The notes under the pieces: generated by a model
What the model was told of the DNA's origin: nothing
Seen by the model: the letters and a program-made list of their open reading frames with translations, nothing else
The model's database searches: none
Shown here: positions 22,282-35,507 of the stretch, piece after piece
Layout: each line of letters begins with the position of its first letter
Position numbering within the stretch: position 1 is the stretch's first letter
Program-made: the position numbers and the translations under genes
NCBI GenBank assembly: GCA_026225945.1
Contig: JAMJFZ010001133.1
Coordinates: 5,538,501-5,602,500, forward strand
Length of the DNA: 64,000 nt
Source: Cricetomys ansorgei
Lineage: Eukaryota; Chordata; Mammalia; Rodentia; Nesomyidae
Direction of reading: 5' to 3'

Positions 22282-23424
22282 GTATAAGGCTTAAACAATG
22301 GCATGGGCAACATTTCCTGGTCATTAAGATCTTTTGTTTGTCTTTTAGACAAGCTGTATTTAGCTTTGCCACTTTTTTTGTAACTGTAATGAATCTCTTT
22401 GAATATCAGCAGTCCCTGCATAAGGTAGATTTGTGATGTTTCATCTCAAGCCGTGTTCTGTGAACCAACTATAAAAATGACACAGTGGCAGCACTGGTGA
22501 GACCTTCTGTTGCTGTGTTGGTGTGAATCACATTACCACAGGAGTCTGTGTATTGGGACTGAGAGCTTCAGTTATGAATAGAACACTCTGGCTCTAGAGA
22601 TCTCACATCCAAGCACTCCTGCTTTGGGGAGCTTTCCTTTTGGGAAGAACTAGGACTGCAGTATCTTCATCTTTTATAAAAAATTCACAATTCTTTCCTT
22701 ATGTTAGATGGAATAAAACAATTTCCTTGCATTTTAGGCCCAGACCTAGGAAAGTCACCGTGGGTCACTTTCAAAGAGAACTCACATTCCTTTGTTAGGT
22801 GATCAAGTGTATCCCATGCTCTGTGTTCTTCTTGAACTCATAAATGGGGTTTGACAGTATTGAAATCATAAGCCAGGTAGAACTTCAGATACAAGATGAA
22901 GTAAGGTCAGTATAACAACATGAATTTAATTGCACTCTTCGATAAATAGGATTTGTAGTCAGTGTCTGGTATCTCAACATTCCCAGGGGCTTCTTCAGGT
23001 GCATATGTACATTCTATGTCTCATTCTTGCTTGATGATTTAGTAATTACCTTTGTTGAAAATTGATTATTTTCCAGCTTTTGTATTAAGTAATTTACACT
23101 CTGTTTAATTCTTTCAACAAAACTCTTGGTCATGGCACAGTAATAAATAAATAAAGAAAAAAAATCTCAGTGTTTGGGTATTTAAGCACGAGAAATCCAT
23201 TATAGAGCACACAGTCCCCCAACTAGTCCTGACATGAGAGGTTTAGTTGAGAAACTTCCAAATTCACCCTGCAAGAACCACAGCTACCTGTTCAGGGATG
23301 AACAGGTATAAGACTACTTTTTGTTATGATTTATATCTTAAATGTCTCTGAAATCTTAGCTGTTGAAGGCAGTGATCTCAGCTGGTGATCACCAGCATGA
23401 ATAGCAGGTGTTAGAACCTGGTGT
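22282..23424. other. Unassigned sequence
   Basis: No gene and no recognised interspersed repeat. Confidence 0.4.
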
Positions 23425-23518
23425 GGGGCTGGGCTGAAGGCGGGGCATGTTGTTCAGTGGTATAACACTTGCCTCCCTGTGTCTTCAAGTTTCTTTTCTT
23501 TCTTTTTTTTTTTTTTTA
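23425..23518 (+). repeat. ID-like SINE fragment followed by a T run
   Basis: The segment 'ggggctgggctgaaggcggg', then 'ttcagtggtataacacttgc', resembles the ID/tRNA-derived head with its A-box region. It breaks off at about 23485 and is followed by a T-rich run to 23516. Confidence 0.5.
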
Positions 23519-24311
23519 AAGGATGAGGCAGAGTGTAAAAGGATGAAGTAGGTCACAGGGAATATACTTTTCAGAGCCACATCTTGTTCCATTCTTTTCT
23601 GATCTCTCTGCTGCCTGTTGTGAGGTGAGTGGCTTTGCCCCACAACTTTACTCTCCATGAGATCTCTTCCTCACCACAAAACCAGAAGCAGCAGAGTCAA
23701 GCAATCAGAGTCTGACAGTCATAAAATCTTGAGTCAAAGTAAATCTAAATTCTTTGTTTTTCTTGCATTTTGCCTCAGTTGAGTAACTTTCCCTGCCACC
23801 CCATAGAATAGTGACTCTCAGCTACAAGAAACCAGCACCATATTGACAATGAAAACTATTATAATGTGACACAGAAAGAGTTCGGTAAACGGTTATCTTT
23901 TGTGCAAACAGAATAGCACATTCTTTGTAACTACAGTGTATGTAAAACATATGACTTTTTCATCTCTCTTTTTATATTTACATATATACATATAGAAACC
24001 CCCTCATCCACAGTAAATATCACGTGCTCATCCCTTACTGTTTCCTAAATTCTATGGAGTGATTCTTCTTGAGCTTATAGTTTCATTTAGGTTTGCTGTG
24101 ACTTCTACTGTAGACACATTGCTTTTCCAGTTTAAAATGGAGTTTAAATAAAGTAGTTAATAATATTTTGTTACAATTACATAGACAAAACCCCCACTAT
24201 TTTTCCATTTCCACCAAAATAAGTTAAGCATAATTATTGATTTATCCACACAATTAAAAATTTTAAAGATATTAAAGTCAGTGATTCATTCAGAGAGTAA
24301 CTACAAATTTG
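23519..24311. other. Unassigned sequence
   Basis: No gene and no recognised interspersed repeat. Confidence 0.4.
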
Positions 24312-24522
24312 TTCAAGAGATGGTTAGCTAACAAAACTGCTTGCCCCAGTGCTCACCATCTGAGTTTGATATTTAGGACTCACATGATAGAAGGTGGGTT
24401 ATAGACTTATACAGGTGGAAAGCAAATGCCATACTTTGTTTTCTGACCTCCATAAATTCATGGATCAAGCTAATGATCCCCCATAATAATGATAAATTTA
24501 ATTAAATAAAGATTTTTTTGAA
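24312..24522 (+). repeat. B3-like SINE, diverged
   Basis: It contains a tRNA-like head ('gagatggttagctaacaaaa', then 'ctgcttgccccagtgctcac'), a B-box-like 'gagtttgatattt', the B3 landmark 'ttttctgacctccataaatt' and an A/T-rich tail with AAATAAAG. It is heavily diverged, so the subfamily is uncertain. Confidence 0.6.
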
Positions 24523-25690
24523 TTTCTATATTAAGAAGACACGCAGAGAGATACATATATATCAGATAAATGTACAAACTGAAAATTCTATAGAAAAGAA
24601 GAACTGAATTATTTACTAGCAAATTTAGATAAACAAATGCGTTGCCACTATAGGCTCATTATGATATGTTATACACAGTTTAATGAGGAATGAGATGGGA
24701 TTATATACACGTACCCATCAACATATGTCTAATGTCAGAAATCATATGTTGAGGTAATAAAATCTGGTGCAACAGAGGATTCACTTTAAAAGTCTATTTA
24801 TAACAAGTTCAAAGCAGACAAAATAATACATGGGATTAGAATTCAAGGATAGAATAATTCTTTAATGAATAGTATGTGAGGATAGATGAGAATCCGGACT
24901 ACTGCCCATTCAGTGTATTGATCTGGGTACTGATTATAGAAGAGTACTTATCAGCTAAGTCTACCATTATGATGATATGTACAATTTTCTACATGTATTT
25001 TAAATTTCAGTGAAAAGTTAAAGAAACTTCACAGAACAGAATTCTTTACAAGGAATATACAAATAAGAAAGGTCTTTTAATGTAGCTTTTCCCTTTGAAT
25101 TGAAGTATTCTTCCTTAGAAGGAGGAGGGAGTAGCATAATACAGGAAAACAAAACTTTACAAGACTTAGCAAGCTCATGAATTTACAACATTCAAAACAT
25201 TCCTCTGCAGAGTTTTATAAAGAGCAATTGATAGAAAGGGAGTCTGTACCATGTGCATCTGGGTAAACCATTTCCTATGGGCTTTTAAATCACTCTCATT
25301 AACTCATTGATTCACTAATGTAGACTTGGCTCAAATTATTTCTTTGGTGTGCTGTCAGTATACTGTCAGGCATGAACAGATATTTGTCCATGTCTACCCA
25401 CAAAAAGTCATAAGATAGTTTTCTTAGAAATACTGCTATATTTTCATTGTTTGTGTTGTTTAAATTGCATATAATACATTAACAAGAAGTAGCCAAGAGA
25501 AGACAGAAAAACCTGTGACAAAAGCAAAACATTTTCATATGAAGTATTAAATGAAGATACAACACATTCAGCTCTTGATGTGCATGATGGATGATGCTGA
25601 CTAGCATTTGCATGGATTCATAATCACCTGGAAGACATAAATCTGAGTATATACATGAAGGAGAAATCCCATTGTCAATAAATATAGAAC

Positions 25691-25729
<39 letters not shown>

Positions 25730-27869
25730 GAATATTCCAGATGGCTTGGATGTACCAGGTCCGAAGATGTCTAGTGATACTACTGTAGTCTTCTGCTGTT
25801 ACCAGACTCCAATTTCTTGAGTTTCAAATGTGGAATCAATGTATGAACTCTCCAGAGATCCTCCAGGCTTTCAACACTGGGTTAAGAATGATGAGCAATC
25901 CAACTTCATGCAGGAAACACCTACCACAATTTCTCCCATTTCTACATGAAAAAAGACATTGTTGGACTATCCAATTTCTATCACATGAGCTAATCTCATA
26001 AATATATATAATATATACATATATGTACACATATATACAAACATATGTACATAATGTTCTATTGATTCAATCCTTCTATTACCCATATTATTTTTTGAGT
26101 CACTGTATCATATAGAGTTGCTTTACTCAATATCAGGGTTGCAAACATTGGGACACAACTAAAATAGTTGTGAATATTTAATAAGCAAAACCAAATTCAA
26201 CATCTGAGTCAGGATGAGTTTGATTTGTTTGTATTTACTAGAAGACCTCATCCTTTTTTCATCATGGTATGTCAATCCAGCTTTTGCTCTGAACACACCA
26301 TGCAAGTACTCTTTCCTGCACACACTTTCATCAACAAAATGCCTGTGCTGGTTGCCAAACAATGCCTAAGCTCAGATCTGAAACTATTGTATATTATGAA
26401 TTGCAGGTATTTTTTTTTACTGCATGTACAAACGACTCTGATCTTTTAGAAAAATAATTGATTAATTCAGGAAAATAAAGGCTTAATATTTTCCTACTGT
26501 CATTCACCAGCATGGCATGTATCAAGTTAGTATTGTCTTTGAATTATGTTTTGTTAGAATTTGTGGGTTTCAAAAATTGTAGTTTGAGTTGCTATCTTAA
26601 TTTTCACAAAATTGATTCCATAAGTGATTTCTTAACATTAGGACACATTTTTTAACAATTTCTGAAATGGCATTAAACACAATGCCATTTTGTACTGGGT
26701 ATTTGTGTTCTCAGCATTGACAGTTATGAAACTAAGATATTGATCAATTCTTTTAAACACAGAAAGTGCTCTACTTTCTGAGGTATGAAAATTCAGCCAC
26801 AATTTAATTCTCTATGTAAACATAAACACAAACATATCCATCTCATCATTGTACAAATTTACTCCCATCATTAATATATTTTAAAAGTTATATTTACCAC
26901 AGATTCATTTTAAAATATTTTTTAACTTGTCACTGGTAAACATTTTTTTTATGTTTTATATATTTGTATAATTAGAGTCCTGTAAAAATTTCTTGGGTAA
27001 AGATGTTAAATGAGTATAACAGTTTAGGAACTGGTCAGGAGAGCCCTGCACTATCCATTTGTATTACTCTGAGTGAGAATATCAGGAATTCAGTCAGGGG
27101 ATGTTTCTCCTACACTGAGAGAAAGATGAGAGCCTCTGCTCCCAAATTGAAAATACATACTAATAGTAGTTTGTCAATTCTAAAGGAACTGTAAATTAGA
27201 GCTTGAGATGGAGATGTTATTTGTGAAGGAGTAACATGCCCTGAGAGTTAGTTTGCATTTACTTCGCACTAAGAAAGTGAATTCAGCTGTGTTCTTGAGT
27301 TTTGTGTCCTAGATATATTTTGCTCTAAATCATTTGATTGTCAGGAGCCATAAATCTCCGGCTTTTCTAGTTACCTATGGCCCCTGTCTCATATTTATAG
27401 GAGTCATGACATGTCCACTATTGGTTATTAATATTCATCTTCCTTTCCTGGCATTCTTTTTGATAAAATAAAAAAATTGTGTATACAAATGGATATTAGT
27501 AGAAAAACCACATGTAATATAAATGTCATAATTCTCTAACTACATGTCTGATCTTAAACCCTGCTGGTATTTTGAATTTGACTTCTAACAGTATGCCATT
27601 AGCATTTAAAACATTCTATCACCAACACCTTAGCTTTTAATCCTCCTTTGGACAGTAATTATTTTCTGGTTTCTTTGAGTATTTGGTTATAGCCCCTGTA
27701 ATGTCCCTTTCCCCCGTCTTCATCCTGCAATACCAACGTTTTCTCTAAGACTTTCCTCAATACTTCAGTCTTCATTCTATAAAAGGAGACAATCTGCTCC
27801 AATGGTTTTAAGTATATATATAGTTTTCATACCTGATATTTTAAACAATTGTTCTTATTTTTTGTTGTA
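24523..27869. other. Unassigned AT-rich sequence with TA microsatellites
   Basis: A perfect TA run lies at about 25692-25727, and a TA/CA-rich patch at about 26000-26055. No interspersed repeat and no gene recognised. Open frames do not exceed 74 codons. Confidence 0.45.
25692..25727. repeat. (TA)n microsatellite
   Basis: A perfect alternating TA tract of about 36 bp, likely polymorphic in length. Confidence 0.95.
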
Positions 27870-28022
27870 TATATGTGTGTTTGTACTAGGAATATGTCAT
27901 ATCCCTTGAGCTACAATTAAAAATATTTGTGGACAACCTGACTTGTGTACTGGGAACCAAACTCACATCCTCTGGAGAAGAGTGGGTGCCAATAATGGTT
28001 GATCTATTTCTTCAGTCCCCTT
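27870..28022 (-). repeat. B2-type SINE, antisense
   Basis: The minus-strand head is clear in reverse: 'ctgggaaccaaactcacatc', 'ctctggagaagagtgggtgc', then 'ctatttcttcagtcccctt', the complement of the B2 start GGGGCTGGAGAGAT. The body to the left (from about 27870) is very diverged. Confidence 0.7.
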
Positions 28023-29149
28023 ACTTGAAATTTACCTGAGTTCTGATGTCTGAGTAGTTACTACCCAGATATCATAATTACATATGATGCATCACATTTC
28101 AATATGCATCATGTATACAAAATGTATAAAGTGAATTTTACTGTGGTCTTAATAGTGTTCTAGCTTCTATGATTCTTGCATGAAGGTATTAACCGTGTTT
28201 CTAGTTAATGAGATATATTTGCAACTGTCCATTCTAATCATTTTAACCTGATTGAAACTTCCTTCACTCTATTCAAATCTCAATGCAATATTTTTCTATC
28301 CACTGCTACAAGCAGAAAAAAAATAAATTAAAGACTATTCACATCTGTTGTTTATTTTTGGGGAAAGCAAAATCTGTCCCAGAAGTGTGCTCAAGTAGAA
28401 TTTTTGCTTAATTTTTATCTCCACAAAGGGGAAACATATTTGTTCAAACAGCAAAGGAGTCTTAGAAACTGCACTCACTATTAATATATTTGGTTTGTAG
28501 TAAAAATAATTTCTCCCAACCAACATTTTAAGAAAATGAGGCAGGTGAATACAGGCATACTGCCTGGCAAATTGTAGTGAATGGCAAAAGTCTGTAAGGT
28601 GAGAAGGTAAATCATATCAAGCACTCAGATAGAAGGAATTTCAAGTTCAAACACATGAGATGGAACAGCCCATGAAAAGAATGAAACACTGGTAGGCTAC
28701 TGCTGCATTGTAGGTAGGTGTGTGAGCAGTAGCTGATGGTGGCTCAGAGACATAAAGGCTAGATTACCACATCTGTCTCCTGCATAGGGTCCTTTATCTC
28801 TCAAGCAGAGGATGCACATTATATACATATTATCAAAAATCTTGCTAATGACAAAGCTATTAATAGTTTCTTTTCTTTTTTTTTAATGAATGACACATAA
28901 CGGTTTAAATAAGTAATTCAAAATGTTTTCTGAAAATGTTTTGAAGTGTCTACACAAGAACATATGTCAATACATCAATGGATTTACCTAAGTATAGATT
29001 TCTAACTAAAATTGTTAACTTTCCAATATTATTTGAGCCATAAGGGTTAACTTCCCATGGTGGGTTGGAAGGATGTCTGATGTAACAGGGAGAAAAAAAA
29101 AAGTCTTTGCACATGCTTAGAGACTATTTGCCACAGAATAAACTCTTAA
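28023..29149. other. Unassigned sequence
   Basis: No gene and no recognised repeat. Confidence 0.4.
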
Positions 29150-29240
29150 CTTTTATTTTTTGAGACAAGTTTTCATTAAGTTGTCCAGAGTAGTCTCAAA
29201 TACCAGTCACCTGCCTTAGTCTTCTAAGAAACCAGAATTT
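29150..29240 (-). repeat. B1 SINE fragment, antisense
   Basis: 'tttattttttgagacaagtt', 'ttgtccagagtagtctcaaa' and 'cacctgccttagtcttctaa' follow the complement of the B1 right half (gagacagggtttctct...caggctggcctcaaa...cacctgcct). It is short and old. Confidence 0.6.
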
Positions 29241-31662
29241 TAAGTAAAACATCACTTCCATCTGGTAGGTTTTGTTTGTCAATTTCTTCCATTCATCATC
29301 CCTTTCAGATATTTCTATTTTGCAGAATAAAGCACATGAGAAAAATGTTGCTATATTGTTCTTAATTTTCAAGAAATTGAATAAATGTTCCATTTAATTT
29401 TAAATGTGTAGTTCTGATCATAATAGATGTTTTACAGCTGTGAAAAATTCAAGAATGATATTTTTCAATTAATTTGATTTTCAAAGCTATGAATTCTCAT
29501 TTTTTTAAAAAATTGGCGTTGAAATTAGGGTAAATTAACTATTTAACCAAAATGTTGATGAATCATTAGCCCTAATTTTGATGTCATGAAATTTCCATTA
29601 TATTGAATTGAAAAGATTAACCTTATTATTTTCAAAAGAAACATGTTAAAGTTCAAAAACACTGAACCACACACAGATAATAAAGAACATTTCTTCTTCC
29701 AGTTGCTCTCTGAAGTTCCTTTCACATACAAAGCCTAAGGAAAATATTGGCAGCAATTTTCCCTAGTCAGAATGGAAGGCTATTTTTTTTCAAAAAGTTA
29801 AATATACCACAATGGATTAAATTAGAATATTACCATATATTAGAACACTCAATTTTAAGAATTTATTATTTATAAGATCACTTATTATTTATAAGTGATT
29901 TATAAAATCACTAAATTTTTCCATGTGCTTTTCACTTCATTGAGACCAAACTATTTAAAGCATATATACAGATATCAGTCTATACATACTCACACACAAA
30001 GATCAATTCATTGTATAGTTATGCATACATACTGCAATATATGTTTATATATGCACATATAAACACACATTTTAAATTTTTTTGCTGCTAGCCCTAATGG
30101 CAAAGTATCTCTAATAATGCTTGCATGATTAATAATACATATTAATGAAGCACGGAGTGAACATTCATGGTCCACGTACCTCATGCTGAATGATTCTGAA
30201 ATTCAAATCTTTGCTTCCTGTGATTTCCTGTCTCCTTAAATTCTCATTCTATGAGCTGTTTTTAAAAGAGTGTTGGAAACAGAGTACTGATGTGTTCTTT
30301 ACTCAAATATATTTTCATTATTTTCAAAGTAATGAAAACATTTCTATTTTTATTGGGCTAGCTGACAACACCTTTTTACATTATTTTATTTATAGTTGGC
30401 TAAGTTTAAACTTGACTATGTGCCTTCTGAATTTCAAAGGAAAATCATCAGACCACTCTACTTCCCTTTGCCATCAGCCAAAGGATTGGTTATTTTGACT
30501 AAAGCACAATACAATCGATATTGGCTAAATTTACATCCAAGAGATCATCCTTGAAGATGTTGTTTTCCTTCTTGGAAACATAAAAACGTTCACCATAAAT
30601 TTGGCTTGGAAGAGCTCCCTCAGTTCACTCTAAGTATCTGTCACTCTCTTAAAGTCCATTTTTTATGGTAGGACATAAAATAATAAATCACAAACCATTA
30701 GTTATAAAGGTCAATTGTATTTTCCTGAAATACACTACTCCAGCACTGAAAGTCTAGATAGATTTTATGCATAGCTAAGCAGACCAATTTTTGTCCTTTT
30801 TATACTAATGGGATCAATAGAGATGTATAGTAAACCAGGATTATCAAGATAATTTACAAGGTCATTATTTTTCTTTGGTTACAAAATAGCACATTCACAT
30901 ATCTGTTACTTATAGATTCAACCATTATAATTTTCCAGAATCTAGAAATTGCAATACTTAACAAATATGACATATTGGTGCATTTGGAGCCTTCAGCTTC
31001 AGAATCCACCCAAACGAAAAGTGGTATTTTAATTGTTCTATACCTTCCCGGATCACAAGCCTATCTCCACAGGTATAAGTGGGAAGAAAATTAAGTGACA
31101 TGGCATGCCCATTCCTCACTGGGCAGCAAGCCTTTATAGTTTCTGTAATTTGATGTATTACAGTAGTCTGAAAACACAGCCATATATATTTATTCTTTCT
31201 TAAATCCTGTACAAATACTTCACTGAAGATATTATTTTCTCCAGTTATACAGGGGTACCTACTCTAGATCTAACATAAATGGGTATAATTCTTCTCTGAG
31301 CTTGCCACGCCAAATAAGCAGAAACACACAATTCCATTTAACATTTCATCTATTCTTGTAGACTATAACTTGGATTTTTCCGTGAAACATGTTCATTTCA
31401 GCATTTTAACTTCTAAAGTATTGTTCCAGAAGAGACACTCTATTAAAATTCTTTCTAGAAGTGACTTGGGGAATTAAATTGCCGTCCTTTCCACAGACTA
31501 GAGATCTTTGCTTTTCTTAATCTCTTGCTGCTGAACTGAGACTTTTACAGCACACTGCCTTGCCCCAAAGATTCTCCCCATAAGTACTTTGTTCAAAACA
31601 CTATGGAATATCCTAGTGAAACTCTGAACGTTGTTTTGAAGGATAGAGGACAGTGACTTCCT
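29241..31662. other. Unassigned AT-rich sequence
   Basis: No gene or recognised interspersed repeat. A small perfect inverted repeat lies at 29877-29899. A CA/TA-rich patch lies near 29960-30070. The 102-codon frame at 30190-30498 has no recognisable domain and AT-rich codons. Confidence 0.45.
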
Positions 31663-32211
31663 TGTTGGGGATATTTAATCATTTAGTCCAGCAGCATGGT
31701 TGCTCTAGCAAAGGATTACATTGAAAGGCTTGTGTGACAGCTAGAAAGGGATCAAATCCAAGGATTTTTATGAAAGGATCAAATCCAGGGGTTTATATGA
31801 AGGGATCATATTCAGAGGCCTGTGTGGTCTGAATGGTATGGAGAAAGAATGTTGAGAATGTTGGTACACACCTTTAATCCCACTATTCAGAAGGTAGTAG
31901 TCCTGCATGCTCTTAGTCCATGCACTTGAGAGACAGGAAACAACTCAGAAGGAGTCAGTGTCAGACAGATAGTGACATCTGAGATAAGTCAAACTGAAGG
32001 GCAGGCAAAGTGATGAATCAGAGAAAGAGTTGGCAGAGTGAGTCAGAGTGAGGGCATGCCTAACTCTAGTGATGGAAAAGTAGGCCCTCAGCTCGGAGAG
32101 CAGAGACTGAGGATGGGACACAATGGATAAGACATAATGCAGCTAAAGGCAGGATGAGGCAGTCTGAAACAGTCTGAGGCAAAGACACAAAAGCAGTTCA
32201 TCACAAGAAGA
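31663..32211 (+). mobile_element. LTR-like family, copy C (3'-truncated)
   Basis: It starts 'tgttggggatatttaatcat' at 31663, parallel to the outer end of copy D. It continues 'cattgaaaggcttgtgtgac', 'tatgaagggatcatattcag', 'aggcctgtgtggtctgaatg', 'cacacctttaatcccactat' and 'aaggagtcagtgtcagacag'. Two successive 'aaaggatcaaatccaaggg'-like units near 31750-31790 are a small internal duplication. It stops near 'gcagttcatc' at about 32205, and a B1 fragment follows. Its head faces away from copy D. Confidence 0.65.
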
Positions 32212-32270
32212 ATCTTCCTACTTTAGCTTCCGTGATAAGAGTGTAGAGATGATACCATCATGCTTGGCTC
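32212..32270 (-). repeat. Possible B1 fragment, antisense
   Basis: 'cttcctactttagcttccgt' followed by 'taccatcatgcttggctcac' resembles the complement of the B1 left end (gccaccacgcctggct). It is short and weak. Confidence 0.4.
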
Positions 32271-32599
32271 ACCTTGTACATTTGGAAGTTATTCTTTACA
32301 CTGGATATACTTGACTCAGTTCATGCAGATCATTTATATCACTCAGATTACTTTACTTTCTTTTTTTCTCACATCATTCTCTTCAATTCTCCTGGCAATC
32401 ATTTCAGTTTAGCTTTAAATATATTATTATGATTTTTTAAAAATAATATTCCAATCATGTTATGCTGGTTCTCATGATGAATTGACCTTCTAAATCTGTG
32501 TTCCAAATTTCATGGAAAATACTACCAAATATTTAACTTTCTCATGAAAATATTAGAATGCCATGCTGTATAAAATTTTCTAGGTTGCCATTATCTTGA
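32271..32599. other. AT-rich spacer between family copies C and D
   Basis: No recognised repeat or gene. It separates two oppositely oriented copies of one LTR-like family. Confidence 0.4.
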
Positions 32600-33473
32600 A
32601 TCTAGCATTGTAGATGTAAATTCAGGGCAAAAGGCAGTTTATTCTTTGGTTAATTCAAACTCTGGTCCTTAGAGGGTTTAGCCTTCATATGGTCAAGAAT
32701 GTTTAAATCTCTGAGACTTACTAATTAATGACTGAGCTCACTCTGAATAGCTCCTTCTGAATTCAGAGCTGTACTGAACTCAACTGACTCTTCTGGTTGG
32801 CTGATTCAACTCACTGTTTTGGCTCAAACCCTTCTCCAAGCTGCTGGTTCAAACCGACCTTCTGAGCCAGCTGGTTCTGACTGAACTCTTCTGATCCTGA
32901 TAGATTCCGGCTGACTCCTGCAACTTCTCTGATTAAACTGCTCTGCTAATCTTCAAACTCTTTCTTCGAGTCTGATACTGACTTCTTCCACCAAACTATC
33001 TTTGTGTTTCTACCGCAGATTGCCCCAGACTGCTTCTCTGTCTATTGAACTCTCTATGTCTCTCTGAACTAAGAGCTTACTTTTATATCCTGACAGTTGG
33101 GAGTGTCCTCATACTGATTTAATCTCAGAGTTGGGATTGAAGGCTTATTGTGTAAGTTTGAACTCAGATCCTTGACCTACTTTCGAACTGACTGCTTCCT
33201 TTTAGAACTCTAGTATTGGGATTAAAGGTGTATGCTACATTTCCTTAACTACAGAAATCCCTTTCGCCGAGCATTAGCACAAACAGAGGATAGGATTAGT
33301 CTGACTAATATTCTTTGTATATTCCATCCAGACCACATAGGCCTCTGAATGTGATCCCTTCATATAGGACCTTGGATATGACCCCTTCCTAGCTATCACA
33401 CAGGCTTTTCAATGTGATCCTGTCCCAGAGCAGCCATGTTCCTGGATGAAATGATTAATTATTCCCCTAAACA
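32600..33473 (-). mobile_element. LTR-like family, copy D (most complete)
   Basis: On the minus strand the element begins TGTTTAGGGGAATAATTAAT at 33473 and runs through 'gaacatggctgctctgggac', 'cattgaaaagcctgtgtgat', 'ttctgtttgtgctaatgc'-like words (33265-33300), a TATAAAAG box at about 33091-33098, then the GTTCAGA-rich half to about 32600. The length is about 870 bp. It shows the full order of landmarks and can serve as the reference for the other copies. No reading frame spans it. Confidence 0.65.
33091..33098 (-). promoter_or_regulatory. TATA-like box of the LTR-like family
   Basis: The plus strand reads 'cttttatatcc', which is 'ggatataaaag' on the minus strand. The same motif recurs at the same relative place in copy A (about 7276). 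This supports its being the LTR promoter TATA box. Confidence 0.45.
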
Positions 33474-35446
33474 GCATGTTTGTTTTCTTTCCTGCTGTAT
33501 GACTAGACTCTAGCAATGGACTAGAAGGCAGAAGCATTGCTCTTTTGGAAAAAAATTCTTTAATACTTGTCCCAGAACTTGGAGGTGTGTGGAGCAGGTT
33601 ATAGACTGAATAAGCATTTGCCAAAGATAAATGAATGAAGGAACTGTGCATATGTTCATCATAGGCATAATCAATCACAGTAAAAAGTTTTAATAATCAC
33701 ATTTATTATCATAATCTCCATTTTCTTAGTTACTGTAGAAACTGTTATGTGGCACACAAATATTAGTTTGCATAAAACACTTCAATTTAAGATTTCAGTA
33801 AGTGAAATAATACGATACTCTATTTTATCATTATTTCTCATATGGAACAAGATTGAAAGAAAATTAATAATGAATGAGTTAATTAAAAAACTGCTTGAGC
33901 AGTAAAATAAATAATAGGAGAAATAAATGCTTCATTAATTCATTTACTCAGCACATATGAGTCTACTGTGTGTGATCATTCAAGCACTGTTAGACTGCAG
34001 ACTCCAGTGGGGACAATCTAGCTTTCACATTTCCCTTCTTAGGCTTTGTTTTAGTTTTTCTTCAAATCGTTTGTTCCAAAAATTCACTTAGAGGTCTGAT
34101 ATTAAACTCAAAGTTAGTACACATATCTTGGGTCTTGAAATTATATCGTTCCCCTCAGTACACATTGCTTTCAGTCTCTGTTACCTCCATGAAAGTACAG
34201 TGTACAGTCTTTCAGGTTACAATAACCATAAATCACAAGTTATTTCTTCACACTCTAAAAATATTACAGTAGTCAGCCAATCATGTGTATAATCAGAATG
34301 CTATTCTGACTTAATCTCTGAAATTCAATATTATTCTACTATTTTTCTCCAACATTTTTACTTTACTAAATTCCATTTTTTTATATAGAGCTGGGAAATA
34401 TTTTTTGAAATTTACTCTGAACCATCTCACTGCCTCCAAAAACCTTTCTCAGTAGACCCAATTTTAGATTCCATCAGCTTCTCATTATACTCAATTAAAA
34501 ATTACTTTAGTAGGATGTAAACTGGCTCTTCAAAATGTGGGCTTTGTTAAGGACTTCCCTGAGTACCACTCTATCCTAATACTGCTTAGCTTCTGAGATT
34601 GCTTTGCTTTGTATGCAACTGCATTTTCTACACTTACCACTCTTTCATGGCATATCAATTTCAAGGACCTCTAAAGCCCAATCTTGGACCACTTGTGGAT
34701 TCGTCCTTGAATCTTCTCTGTTCCTTGCATGACTCTTTATATCCCTGGTTTCATTTTGTTATTGAAGTCTCACTTCAAAACACATCTCTGTGGCTTCCTC
34801 CTTGAATCACTTAAATTCTAACACACTCTTTCATCTATTTTTGTGTTTAATTCTTTTGGTAACATTAATTACAATTTGAAAATATTTTATTTACAGAGTG
34901 GGGGTCTATACATACCCAATATGATACCAGTTAGATAAAAGCAAGATCCTATCTCATTCATGATTTATCTTCTAAACACAGATGAAAATACCCTCAAAAA
35001 AGTTTTGGAAAGTATTTTCCCTTCTTGCAGAAGACACTCTAATATTTATACTTTAAAATAGGTTAACAATCTTTTGTCTCTTATTAAAATTAACTCAACA
35101 CATTTGTATACATCCTTGATCTTCAGAGTCTGGGGCAGAAGTATTGATTGCAAGTCTGACGTAGCAATGAGAAACATAAGACTCAAAAAGAAGTTAAACT
35201 ACTTATGAGGACATGTATTATGTTAAAGATATCTCATGCTCATGAATTTATTCACATGTATCAATGGTTTTCAACCTTCTTGGCCAAAGATATTTAAAAG
35301 AATTGAGAGCAACACTGACTTTTTATTTAAATGTATTTGAATTTACTGATAATTTTTTTAAAAAATTAAGTATATCAATGCTAATTATTAATTAAAAATT
35401 AAAAGATATTGCATAATAATATAAGAAAAATATTTCATATAGTTAC

Positions 35447-35507
<61 letters not shown>

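Noticed and set aside
30190..30498. 102-codon plus-strand frame with Phe/Leu-rich translation
   Set aside because: The hydrophobic look comes from T-rich DNA. There is no signal peptide-like start, no domain and no homologous neighbour.
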